Assembly (NCBI RefSeq): GCF_006228325.1
Contig: NZ_CP040231.1
Location: 755,001 to 819,000, forward strand
DNA: 64,000 nt
Origin: Streptococcus sp. 1643
GTDB taxonomy: Bacteria > Bacillota > Bacilli > Lactobacillales > Streptococcaceae
Direction of reading: 5' to 3'
Position 1 is the stretch's first letter, and every line of letters begins with the position of its first letter. The notes under the pieces were generated by a model. It was not told where the DNA came from. It ran no database searches and saw nothing but the letters and a program-made list of their open reading frames with translations. The translations under genes and the position numbers were made by a program. Shown here piece by piece: positions 10,326 through 18,372 of the stretch.

Positions 10326-11369
10326 ATGGAAAACGAAAAATTGCGTATTAATATGCTAAGTTCAAGTGAAAAAGTAGCTGGTCAAGGAGTGTCAGGAGCT
10401 TATCGAGAATTGGTTAGTCTCCTTCACCGCGATGCCAAAGACCAGTTGATTGTTACAGAGAATCTTCCTGTAGAAGCGGATGTAACTCATTTTCACACCA
10501 TTGATTTCCCTTATTATTTATCTACTTTCCAAAAGAAACGCTCTGGGAGAAAAATTGGCTATGTGCATTTTTTGCCTGATACGCTTGAGGGGAGTTTGAA
10601 GATTCCATTTTTCCTAAAAGGAATTGTCAAACGCTATGTTTTTTCCTTTTACAACCGAATGGAACACTTGGTGGTGGTCAATCCCATGTTTATCGAGGAT
10701 TTAGTGGCTGCTGGCATTCCACGTGAAAAAGTAACTTATATTCCAAACTTTGTAAACAAAGAAAAATGGCATCCATTACCAGCTGAACAGGTTGCACAAC
10801 TCCGGAAGGAAATGGATCTTGCGGAAGATCAGTTTGTCGTAATCGGTGCGGGTCAGGTTCAGAAACGTAAAGGAATTGATGATTTTATCCGTCTTGCTAA
10901 GGAATTGCCAGAAATTACCTTTATCTGGGCAGGTGGTTTTTCATTTGGTGGGATGACAGATGGTTATGAACGCTACAAGAAGATAATGGACAATCCACCT
11001 GAAAATCTTATTTTCCCTGGGATTGTGTCACCGGAACGGATGCGGGAACTTTACGCTATGGCGGATCTATTCTTGCTACCAAGTTACAATGAATTATTCC
11101 CTATGACCATTTTAGAGGCCGCTAGTTGCGAGGCTCCTATTATGTTAAGAGATTTGGATCTGTATAAGGTTATTCTTGATGGGAATTATCGTGCTACAAG
11201 TGATGTTTCCGAGATGAGAGAAGCAATCCTAGAATACAAGAATGACCCTGAAGCCTTAAAGGACTTGAAAGAAAAAGCTCGCGAGATCTCCAAAGAGTAC
11301 TCTGAGGAGCATTTGTTGGAAATCTGGTTAAAATTTTATCGAGAACAGGCTGCTTTGGGCAAAAAGTGA
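10326..11369 (+). CDS. cpoA: CpoA, glycolipid (GalGlcDAG) glycosyltransferase
   Basis: This GT4-family enzyme is known in S. pneumoniae to add galactose to monoglucosyl-diacylglycerol, making the glycolipid that anchors lipoteichoic acid; cpoA mutations there alter beta-lactam susceptibility. The start at 10326 gives 347 aa. The ATG at 10317 lies inside the -10 box and cannot be used. The donor-binding region has GAGQVQKRKG and the catalytic E-x7-E-like segment ELFPMTILEAASCEAP. No Shine-Dalgarno is present. The partner glycosyltransferase follows after 8 nt. Confidence 0.85.
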   Translation: MENEKLRINMLSSSEKVAGQGVSGAYRELVSLLHRDAKDQLIVTENLPVEADVTHFHTIDFPYYLSTFQKKRSGRKIGYVHFLPDTLEGSLKIPFFLKGIVKRYVFSFYNRMEHLVVVNPMFIEDLVAAGIPREKVTYIPNFVNKEKWHPLPAEQVAQLRKEMDLAEDQFVVIGAGQVQKRKGIDDFIRLAKELPEITFIWAGGFSFGGMTDGYERYKKIMDNPPENLIFPGIVSPERMRELYAMADLFLLPSYNELFPMTILEAASCEAPIMLRDLDLYKVILDGNYRATSDVSEMREAILEYKNDPEALKDLKEKAREISKEYSEEHLLEIWLKFYREQAALGKK

Positions 11370-11377
11370 GGTAATTT

Positions 11378-12703
11378 ATGCGAATTGGTTTATTTACAGA
11401 TACCTATTTCCCTCAGGTTTCCGGGGTCGCGACTAGTATTCGGACTTTGAAAACTGAGCTTGAAAAGCAGGGGCATGCAGTTTTTATCTTTACAACGACT
11501 GATAAAGACGTAAACCGATACGAGGATTGGCAAATTATTCGCATTCCGAGTGTCCCTTTCTTTGCATTTAAGGATCGACGATTTGCCTACCGAGGTTTTA
11601 CAAAGGCGCTTGAAATTGCCAAGCAGTATCAACTCGATATTATTCATACCCAGACAGAATTTTCACTTGGTTTGTTAGGGATTTGGATTGCGAGAGAATT
11701 GAAAATTCCAGTTATTCATACCTACCATACCCAGTATGAAGACTATGTGCATTACATTGCTAAGGGCATGCTAATTCGTCCGAGTATGGTAAAATATTTG
11801 GTGCGTGGCTTCCTTCATGATGTAGATGGCGTGATTTGCCCTAGTGAGATTGTTCGTGACCTTTTATCTAAATACAAAGTCAAGGTTGAAAAGCGTGTCA
11901 TCCCAACTGGAATTGAGCTGGCTAAGTTTGAACGACCTGAGATCAAAGAGGAAAACTTACTAGAGCTTCGCTCGAAGTTAGGTATTCAGGAAGGCGAGAA
12001 AATGCTGCTGAGCCTTTCGCGTATTTCTTATGAGAAAAATATCCAAGCAGTTTTAGCTGCCTTTGAACAGGTTTTGAAAGAAGAAGACAAGGTGAAGTTG
12101 GTTGTTGCTGGAGACGGACCTTATCTGGACAGTCTGAAAGAACAAGCACGGAAATTAAACATACAAAAACATGTGATTTTTACAGGTATGATTGCTCCAA
12201 GTGAGACAGCCTTGTACTATAAAGCAGCTGATTTCTTTATTTCAGCCTCTACGAGTGAAACTCAAGGCTTAACCTATCTAGAAAGTCTAGCCAGTGGAAC
12301 ACCTGTTATCGCTCATGGCAACCCCTATCTTGAAAATCTGATCAATGATAAAATGTTTGGTACCCTTTACTATGGAGAACGAGAGCTTGCGGGCGCTATC
12401 CTTGAAGCATTGATCGCTACTCCTGATATGTCTGAACAAAAGTTGGCGGATAAGTTGTACGAGATTTCGGCTGAAAATTTTGGGAAACGAGTTCATGAGT
12501 TTTACCTTGATGCCATTATCTCAAATAACTTTGAACATGAGCTACATGATGGACAACCTGTCACTCAGCGCTTTTTAAAAACGATTCTCTATCTACCTCA
12601 ACAGGCTGTTACAAGCCCAGTAAAAGAATCCAAGCGTATTTTAAGAGCGTCACGAAAACAATTGTCTAGCATCAGAGATTATTGGAGAGACGAATTCAAA
12701 TAA
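11378..12703 (+). CDS. Monoglucosyl-diacylglycerol synthase (GT4)
   Basis: A 441-aa GT4 glycosyltransferase. In pneumococcus the gene beside cpoA makes monoglucosyl-DAG, the substrate of CpoA. The N-terminal acceptor domain shows DTYFPQVSGVATS. A histidine-rich IHTYHTQYEDYVHY segment follows. The C-terminal donor domain has the motif SETQGLTYLESLASG. A GAGGT ribosome site precedes the ATG. A basic C-terminal tail (KESKRILRASRKQL) could contact anionic lipids. The function comes from synteny and family membership. Confidence 0.85.
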   Translation: MRIGLFTDTYFPQVSGVATSIRTLKTELEKQGHAVFIFTTTDKDVNRYEDWQIIRIPSVPFFAFKDRRFAYRGFTKALEIAKQYQLDIIHTQTEFSLGLLGIWIARELKIPVIHTYHTQYEDYVHYIAKGMLIRPSMVKYLVRGFLHDVDGVICPSEIVRDLLSKYKVKVEKRVIPTGIELAKFERPEIKEENLLELRSKLGIQEGEKMLLSLSRISYEKNIQAVLAAFEQVLKEEDKVKLVVAGDGPYLDSLKEQARKLNIQKHVIFTGMIAPSETALYYKAADFFISASTSETQGLTYLESLASGTPVIAHGNPYLENLINDKMFGTLYYGERELAGAILEALIATPDMSEQKLADKLYEISAENFGKRVHEFYLDAIISNNFEHELHDGQPVTQRFLKTILYLPQQAVTSPVKESKRILRASRKQLSSIRDYWRDEFK

Positions 12704-12723
12704 TAGAATAAGAGGAAGAAAAA

Positions 12724-12912
12724 ATGAAAAAATTAATGAGAAGCGGGAAAGATCAAAAAATTGGTGGAGTATGCGCAGGAGTTGCTCATTATTTTGATAT
12801 CGATCCAACAATTGTTCGTGTCATTTGGGCTGTTCTTGCATTTTGTTATGGGACAGGAGTCCTTGCTTATATCATTTTATGGTTGATTGCACCAGTTTCA
12901 ACAGAATATTAA
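12724..12912 (+). CDS. PspC-domain small membrane protein
   Basis: A 62-aa protein made up almost entirely of a PspC domain: the basic N-terminus with GGVCAGVAHYFDIDPT (residues 14-29), then one hydrophobic helix (about 35-58). PspC domains are associated with envelope-stress (phage-shock) responses; the specific role here is unknown. It lies 20 nt after the glycolipid synthase and upstream of another small membrane protein. Confidence 0.8.
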   Translation: MKKLMRSGKDQKIGGVCAGVAHYFDIDPTIVRVIWAVLAFCYGTGVLAYIILWLIAPVSTEY

Positions 12913-12941
12913 ATTAAAATTATATAGAAAAAGGAGAAGTT

Positions 12942-13076
12942 ATGGCTTTTGGAGATAACGGAAAACGTAAAAAAACTTTGTTTGAAAAGGTGACACTTGT
13001 TGTCGTGCTCATCATGTTGTTTGTAACCCTTGCTGGTATCTTTGCAACTGCGCTAGGAGCTTTTAGTAGATTCTAA
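12942..13076 (+). CDS. DUF4044-type small membrane protein, 44 aa
   Basis: A short ORF with a strong AAGGAGAAG ribosome site 6 nt before the ATG. Translation begins MAFGDNGKRKK, followed by a single transmembrane helix (about residues 15-40) and the end FSRF. The basic N-terminus with one helix resembles the DUF4044 family of streptococcal single-pass proteins. The function is unknown. Its position suggests it is co-expressed with the glycolipid genes. Confidence 0.75.
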   Translation: MAFGDNGKRKKTLFEKVTLVVVLIMLFVTLAGIFATALGAFSRF

Positions 13077-13108
13077 GCAAGCTACGAGGATAGAAACAAT
13101 AACTAATG

Positions 13109-13131
13109 ACTGGGTTCTCCCCAGCCTTTTT
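13109..13131 (+). terminator. Possible weak terminator before obgE
   Basis: A short CTGGG/CCCAG hairpin is followed by CCTTTTTA. The stem is only about 5 bp, so read-through is likely. Confidence 0.4.
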
Positions 13132-13147
13132 AAAGTGAGAAGAAAAT

Positions 13148-14458
13148 ATGAGTATGTTTTTAGATACAGCCAAGATTAAGGTCAAGGCTGGTAATGGTGG
13201 CGATGGCATGGTTGCCTTTCGCCGTGAAAAATATGTCCCTAATGGCGGTCCTTGGGGTGGTGATGGTGGACGTGGAGGAAACGTTGTTTTCGTGGTAGAC
13301 GAAGGCTTACGTACCTTGATGGATTTCCGCTATAACCGTCATTTCAAGGCTGATTCTGGTGAAAAAGGGATGACCAAAGGAATGCACGGACGTGGTGCAG
13401 AAGATCTTCGTGTTCGCGTACCACAGGGAACTACTGTACGTGATGCGGAAACAGGTAAAGTCATTACAGACTTGATTGAACATGGTCAAGAGTTTATCGT
13501 GGCTCATGGTGGTCGAGGTGGTCGTGGAAATATCCGTTTTGCCACTCCCAAAAATCCTGCACCTGAAATCTCTGAGAATGGAGAACCAGGACAAGAACGC
13601 GAGTTGCAACTGGAATTGAAGATTCTAGCGGATGTCGGCTTGGTCGGTTTCCCATCTGTCGGCAAGTCAACTTTGCTTAGTGTCATCACTTCAGCTAAGC
13701 CAAAAATCGGTGCTTACCACTTTACGACGATTGTCCCTAATTTGGGTATGGTTCGTACGCAGTCAGGTGAATCTTTTGCAGTAGCAGATCTTCCAGGTTT
13801 GATTGAAGGGGCTAGTCAAGGTGTTGGTCTTGGAACCCAGTTTCTTCGTCATATCGAACGCACTCGAGTTATCCTCCATGTCATCGATATGTCAGCTAGC
13901 GAAGGACGTGATCCTTATGAGGATTACCTTGCTATTAATAAGGAATTAGAATCCTATAACCTTCGTCTCATGGAACGTCCACAGATTATCGTAGCCAACA
14001 AGATGGATATGCCTGAAAGTCAGGAAAATCTTAAAACTTTCAAGGAAAAGTTGGCAGCAAACTACGACGAGTTTGAGGAACTCCCAGCCATCTTCCCAAT
14101 TTCTGGATTGACCAAGCAAGGGTTGGCGACTCTTTTGGACGCGACAGCTGAATTGTTAGACAAGACTCCAGAATTCCCGATTTATGATGAATCCGATATG
14201 GAAGAAGAGACTTACTATGGCTTTGACGAGGAAGAAAAAGCCTTTGAGATTAGTCGTGATGATGATGCGACATGGGTACTTTCTGGTGAAAAACTAATGA
14301 AACTCTTTAACATGACCAACTTTGACCGTGACGAATCGGTCATGAAGTTTGCCCGTCAGCTTCGTGGTATGGGGGTTGACGAAGCCCTTCGTGCACGTGG
14401 CGCCAAAGATGGCGACTTGGTCCGCATCGGTAAATTTGAGTTTGAATTTGTAGACTAG
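13148..14458 (+). CDS. obgE: Obg GTPase
   Basis: An essential GTPase linked to ribosome assembly and the stringent response, 436 aa. The glycine-rich Obg fold covers residues 1-158, with repeated [10 protein letters not shown] patterns. The G domain has Walker [10 protein letters not shown] (about 165-173), the DLPGLIEGA switch and NKMD. The C-terminal OCT domain ends in [11 protein letters not shown] 54-codon ORF follows after 9 nt. Confidence 0.96.
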   Translation: MSMFLDTAKIKVKAGNGGDGMVAFRREKYVPNGGPWGGDGGRGGNVVFVVDEGLRTLMDFRYNRHFKADSGEKGMTKGMHGRGAEDLRVRVPQGTTVRDAETGKVITDLIEHGQEFIVAHGGRGGRGNIRFATPKNPAPEISENGEPGQERELQLELKILADVGLVGFPSVGKSTLLSVITSAKPKIGAYHFTTIVPNLGMVRTQSGESFAVADLPGLIEGASQGVGLGTQFLRHIERTRVILHVIDMSASEGRDPYEDYLAINKELESYNLRLMERPQIIVANKMDMPESQENLKTFKEKLAANYDEFEELPAIFPISGLTKQGLATLLDATAELLDKTPEFPIYDESDMEEETYYGFDEEEKAFEISRDDDATWVLSGEKLMKLFNMTNFDRDESVMKFARQLRGMGVDEALRARGAKDGDLVRIGKFEFEFVD

Positions 14459-14467
14459 GAGATTGAT

Positions 14468-14632
14468 ATGGGAGATAAACCGATATCATTCCGAGATGCA
14501 GATGGCAATTTTGTTTCTGCAGCAGATGTGTGGAATGAAAAGAAACTAGAAGAATTGTTTAATCGTCTCAATCCTAAACGTGCTCTTCGATTGGCGCGTA
14601 CAAAGAAAGAAGAAACACAGTCAAAGAAATAA
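14468..14632 (+). CDS. Hypothetical 54-aa protein downstream of obgE
   Basis: A short ORF (MGDKPISFRD... to ...EETQSKK) with AGGAGA 5 nt before its ATG. It is hydrophilic and highly charged, with no membrane segment. A central VWNEKKLEELFNRLNP is probably helical, and the C-terminal tail is lysine-rich. The close spacing to obgE and the terminator right after it support a real co-transcribed gene. I do not recognise the family. Confidence 0.65.
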   Translation: MGDKPISFRDADGNFVSAADVWNEKKLEELFNRLNPKRALRLARTKKEETQSKK

Positions 14633-14637
14633 AAAAT

Positions 14638-14661
14638 TCCCGTGATCTTTTAATCACGGGA
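14638..14661. terminator. Bidirectional terminator between obgE unit and argR
   Basis: TCCCGTGAT (14638-14646) pairs perfectly with ATCACGGGA (14653-14661), with A and T tracts on either side. It serves the convergent transcripts. Confidence 0.85.
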
Positions 14662-14667
14662 TTTGTT

Positions 14668-15138
14668 TTATTCACTAAAGAAAAATGGTGGCGCATATTT
14701 TTTAAGACTCTCAAAACAAGCCTGCGCTTTTGTAGCATCTTCACAGATAATCATGCAGACATCGTCTCCACAAAGAGTTGCAACGACATCTGGAAAGGCC
14801 AAGGAATCAATTACAGATCCAAATGATTGGGCTAAACCGGGTAAAGTTTTCAAAATAACTTGGTGTTGCACCGGACGCAACATAACAAGAGCATCTTCCA
14901 TATAGTTTTCAAGACGTTTTTCCCATTTGGAGATAGACCCTGTATTTAGCACATAGTAAGAATTATCCTCTTCGCGCACTTTTGAAAGGTTCATGGTTTT
15001 GATATCGCGTGATAGAGTAGCCTGAGTCACTTGGATATCATTTTCCGCTAATAAGGCTTGTAATTCAGCTTGTGTATGGATTTTGTTTTTTGAAACGAGG
15101 GCGCGGATAAGTTGGTGTCTGTGTTCTGATTTGTTCAT
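14668..15138 (-). CDS. argR: ArgR-family arginine repressor
   Basis: A hexameric arginine-responsive transcription factor, 156 aa. The N-terminal winged helix (residues 1-70) carries the SR-containing recognition element [13 protein letters not shown]. The C-terminal domain holds the arginine-binding and oligomerisation region with [17 protein letters not shown]; the usual GTIAGDDT-type loop is represented by TLCGDDVCM. Streptococci carry several ArgR paralogues; this one is the copy linked to pepX-dnaE. Its upstream neighbour is the decayed pepX tail, so its promoter must lie in that remnant or further upstream. Confidence 0.9.
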   Translation of the reverse strand: MNKSEHRHQLIRALVSKNKIHTQAELQALLAENDIQVTQATLSRDIKTMNLSKVREEDNSYYVLNTGSISKWEKRLENYMEDALVMLRPVQHQVILKTLPGLAQSFGSVIDSLAFPDVVATLCGDDVCMIICEDATKAQACFESLKKYAPPFFFSE

Positions 15139-15659
15139 AAAGTAAGTACTCCTTTTACAAGGTACAGTAGCGTGGACTGAACGATAACGTCAGTCGGGTG
15201 GTAGGCGGTATTGTCACGTATGATGATTTCGCAGTCAGTAGGATAAAGAACTAGATGGAGAGATTCTCCTTCTTTTAACTTTGTCACTAGTTGCGTGCAG
15301 ATAAACTGGGTAGCAATCCGTTCATCTACATTGATGTTCTTTAATGACAGTGAATCATTCAATTTGGGTAGCTTTTTGTCACGGCGTTTTGTGAATTCAC
15401 TCTAAATGTTAATTCACAGAGATTTCCAACATGTGGTCTGGTAGCGTGTATGATAAATGGTTACACATGTTGGTTAGAGGGAGTATCTTTTGTCCAAGTT
15501 CTATCTAGGGGCTTCTATAATGCTTTTAGATGAACTGAATTTGATACAAAGTTTATGTTTGATTCGACTGTTCAAGTAGAAAACTTTGGTTATAGGAAGT
15601 TCAATGGTCTATTTCATTGACTTTTCCTTTGAATACTTCCATATTGAAAGTCTGGTAGA
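15135..15659 (-). pseudogene. Decayed tandem copy of the pepX 3' end
   Basis: This stretch matches the last ~180 codons of the adjacent intact pepX (15660-16195) at a nearly constant offset of about 513-536 bp. Matches by eye include the ATTCACAGAGATTT/CAACATGTGG block (15412-15436), CTTTTGTCCAAGTTCTA (15487-15503) and the end GAAAGTCTGGTAGAT (15646-15660). A surviving open segment of 75 codons (15135-15362) reads KLKEGESLHLVLYPTD and EIIIRDNTAYH, parallel to [16 protein letters not shown] and [11 protein letters not shown] in PepX. Frameshifts and the lack of a start and catalytic domain make it non-functional as a peptidase. Confidence 0.85.
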
Positions 15660-17942
15660 TTATACCTTTTGACAAGGTAGGATAAGACTAGACTGTGCTA
15701 AATCAACAGTCAACTGATAGTCTGTATTATCTCGAATTGTAATCTCAAAGTCTGTTGTATAGAGAACCAAACGGAGAGTATCTCCTTCTTTAAGTTTGTA
15801 GATAGTTGGTTGAAGCTCTAGCTTGAAGTCCATCCATTCATTTGGTTGGATTTCTTCAATCGTCAAGAGATTGGTTCGATTTTGAAGATTTAGGTAGCCT
15901 TTGGTGATGACACGTTGGTCACTTGGGTTGAATGGTAGTTCACAGAGATTTTCTAACATGTGGTAACGACCATTATCAATGGTTCTAGCACTTAAAACAG
16001 CTGGATAAGGCTGCAGATATTTCTTTTGTCCAAGTTCTAGCAGTTGGGCGGATAATAAGCCCTTGTTCGTACTCGATTTGACACGAAGTTTCAGCGCCAC
16101 TCGCCCATTTAAGTGAAGGTCTTGACTTACTGGAAGGTCAATGGTGATCTGATTGGCTTTACCTTGGTAAAGTTCGGTGTTGAAGGTCTGGTAAGTTTTT
16201 CCATAACGCTCAAAATCTTCTAGTTCATAGTGGTTTTGAATCACTTTTTCCTCATTACCAAGAGAAAAGGTATGCAGTTCATCCTGTTTGCCAAAGTCAT
16301 CAAGACTCTGCCATGTTTGCGGTTCGGAGTTGTCCTGCCAGATAATAGTCGGAAGTTGATAACCTGAGTCAAGTCCTAACAATTTCTTACTCAACAAGGC
16401 ATTCATGGACTCGCGGAAGTCGATCGACTGCCAGTTGTTCATATAGACATGGGCACCATGATGGAAAAAGAGGTGCTTATTGATATGGCTAGGAAGGGCA
16501 TGAAACATCTGGTAAACATGAAGAGGTTTGACGTTCCAATCCTGGGAACCATGCGTAAAGACGACCTCAGCTTGAACCTTGTGAGCATTGAGCAGATAGT
16601 TGCGGTCATGCCAAAACTGATTGTAGTCACCAGTCTTGCGATCGAGTTTCTCTTTAACCTTTTCTAAGTCTGCTTGATGAGCTTCATTGCCACGAATATA
16701 GTCACCGGCTTGGAGGTTGCGAGAGTAGGTCAATTCAGCAAGTGAGTCAAAATCCTCACCTGGATAGCCCCCTGGGCTGGTCACTAGACCATTTTCCCGA
16801 TAGTAGTTGTACCAAGAGGAAATACCTGCTTCAGCGATGATGACTTCTAAGCCATCAACACCAGTGGTGGCGAGACCATTGGACATGGTACCTAGATAGG
16901 AAATACCTGTTGTTGCGACTTTCCCGTTTGACCAGTCAGCTTTGACTTGGCGTTTGCGCGTGTGGTCCGTGAAAGCACGGCAACGACCATTGAGCCAGTC
17001 AATGACATTTTTATAGGCCTCAATCTGCTGGTAGTCACCATTGGTCATGAGCCCTTGGGAATCCCTGGTACCAACACCCGATACATAGAGATTGGCAAAT
17101 CCACGTGGGAGGAAGTAGTCATTTAGAGTATATGAGCTATTGATATGAGATAGCTTTTCTTCAGCTTCTGAGACGACTTCTGCTTGAGCATGAGGTTCAA
17201 CTAAATTCAGCTTAGGTTCCTCAAGTTCAATGGTGTGGGGCAGTTTGACCTCAAGCTCCCCTTCCATTTTGTAGAGAGCCTTGTCACTGGCTTTGTCGTT
17301 GGTCCCTTGGTGATAAGGGCTGGCAGTCATAAGAGCAGGTACTTGACCATCATAACGCGGGCGAATAATGCTGACCTTGACTAAGTCAGGGAGACCGTCG
17401 TTATCAGTATCCACACGACTCTCGACATACACGACTTCACGAATGACATCATGAGTAGTGAATGTTGCCAAGCTCTTACTGTTAAAGTAGTGGTAGTGAT
17501 TATCTTCTGAAATGAGTCCATCACTAACAAGCTGATCGATGAGCGTATTTCCTTTTTTCGTTCTCGTATTGAGTAACTGATAAAGATTTTCAATGAGATC
17601 TCCATAAACAATAGGAAAACCAGTTTCTTTACGAAACTGTTCAGCATTCTCAAAGTCAACAAGATAGCTAAATCCTAAAAGTTGAAAAACTACTGTGTAG
17701 AAAATCTCCGCAGTTAACTCACGGTCTGACTGGAAAAAAGTTACTAAATCTGTTTCTTTATCCGCAGCCAAAGTCGATAAGGCATAATCCGTGTTAGAAT
17801 AAGTGAAAAAACTCCAACGAATGAAGTCTTCAAACTGTCTTTTTAAGGACAGTTGGGGTGACAGCTTTAGACCAAGATCTTCTAATTCTTCAAATCGTTG
17901 AGAACTAGTGGTTGGTTGGTAGCTGAATTGATTAAAACGCAT
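15660..17942 (-). CDS. pepX: Xaa-Pro dipeptidyl-peptidase PepX
   Basis: A serine peptidase (family S15) removing X-Pro dipeptides from peptide N-termini, 760 aa, full length. The nucleophile is Ser348 in [11 protein letters not shown], at the same number as reported for lactococcal PepX. The catalytic Asp is in [10 protein letters not shown] and the His in HHGAHVY. The N-terminal helical dimerisation domain (about 1-150) and the C-terminal jelly-roll are intact. An AAAGGAGAG ribosome site precedes the ATG. It is divergent from dnaE and directly followed by the decayed copy of its own 3' end. Confidence 0.96.
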   Translation of the reverse strand: MRFNQFSYQPTTSSQRFEELEDLGLKLSPQLSLKRQFEDFIRWSFFTYSNTDYALSTLAADKETDLVTFFQSDRELTAEIFYTVVFQLLGFSYLVDFENAEQFRKETGFPIVYGDLIENLYQLLNTRTKKGNTLIDQLVSDGLISEDNHYHYFNSKSLATFTTHDVIREVVYVESRVDTDNDGLPDLVKVSIIRPRYDGQVPALMTASPYHQGTNDKASDKALYKMEGELEVKLPHTIELEEPKLNLVEPHAQAEVVSEAEEKLSHINSSYTLNDYFLPRGFANLYVSGVGTRDSQGLMTNGDYQQIEAYKNVIDWLNGRCRAFTDHTRKRQVKADWSNGKVATTGISYLGTMSNGLATTGVDGLEVIIAEAGISSWYNYYRENGLVTSPGGYPGEDFDSLAELTYSRNLQAGDYIRGNEAHQADLEKVKEKLDRKTGDYNQFWHDRNYLLNAHKVQAEVVFTHGSQDWNVKPLHVYQMFHALPSHINKHLFFHHGAHVYMNNWQSIDFRESMNALLSKKLLGLDSGYQLPTIIWQDNSEPQTWQSLDDFGKQDELHTFSLGNEEKVIQNHYELEDFERYGKTYQTFNTELYQGKANQITIDLPVSQDLHLNGRVALKLRVKSSTNKGLLSAQLLELGQKKYLQPYPAVLSARTIDNGRYHMLENLCELPFNPSDQRVITKGYLNLQNRTNLLTIEEIQPNEWMDFKLELQPTIYKLKEGDTLRLVLYTTDFEITIRDNTDYQLTVDLAQSSLILPCQKV

Positions 17943-17972
17943 GTTTCTCTCCTTTGAAAACAGACTGGATTT

Positions 17973-17978
17973 ATTATA
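17973..17978 (-). promoter_or_regulatory. -10 box of pepX
   Basis: TATAAT on the minus strand, about 30 nt before the pepX ATG, with an AAAGGAGAG ribosome site between. Confidence 0.6.
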
Positions 17979-18211
17979 TCAAAAAAGAGGGAAAAATGGA
18001 ATAAATAAACTTAAATGAAATAAATTTCTTAAACCAGCATATCTATTTGGTAAGTTATTATAAAATACTGAATAAATACCATAGAAGTAAGCCTTTTTCT
18101 AGAGATTTTTATATGTAAAACTGCATATAACTCCTATCTTTATTATACTTCGTTTGGTATAAATATATCTAAATTTACATTTAAAACTATTATATAATAT
18201 TAATTTTTTAT

Positions 18212-18235
18212 TTCCTTCCTTCCTTCCTTCCTTCC
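18212..18235. repeat. (TTCC)6 tetranucleotide microsatellite
   Basis: Six perfect TTCC units, flanked by TTT on both sides, lie about 100 bp upstream of the dnaE promoter and about 235 bp from the pepX promoter. Confidence 0.95.
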
Positions 18236-18332
18236 TTTGAAAAATAAAGAATTTACAACTAAGAAGAGAAGAAGTTTGTAACTGATGATATTGAAAAGAA
18301 AGTGCAGAGTTACTTCAATATCCAACTTAAAA

Positions 18333-18341
18333 TGGTATAAT
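18333..18341 (+). promoter_or_regulatory. Extended -10 promoter of dnaE
   Basis: TGG-TATAAT, followed after about 20 nt by the AAGGAGGAG ribosome site of dnaE. Confidence 0.8.
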
Positions 18342-18372
18342 AGTAGTAAAACGAAAGCAAGGAGGAGAAGAA

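Larger units (their letters stand above)
17979..18372. other. AT-rich divergent intergenic region pepX/dnaE
   Basis: About 430 bp separates the two divergent start codons. It holds the pepX and dnaE promoters and a TTCC microsatellite. I see no credible coding ORF, T-box or riboswitch in the rest, which is strongly AT-rich with short TATA-like runs. Confidence 0.6.

Noticed and set aside
16449..16667. Plus-strand ORF inside pepX
   Set aside because: It is a shadow frame; the minus-strand PepX frame has all catalytic motifs.
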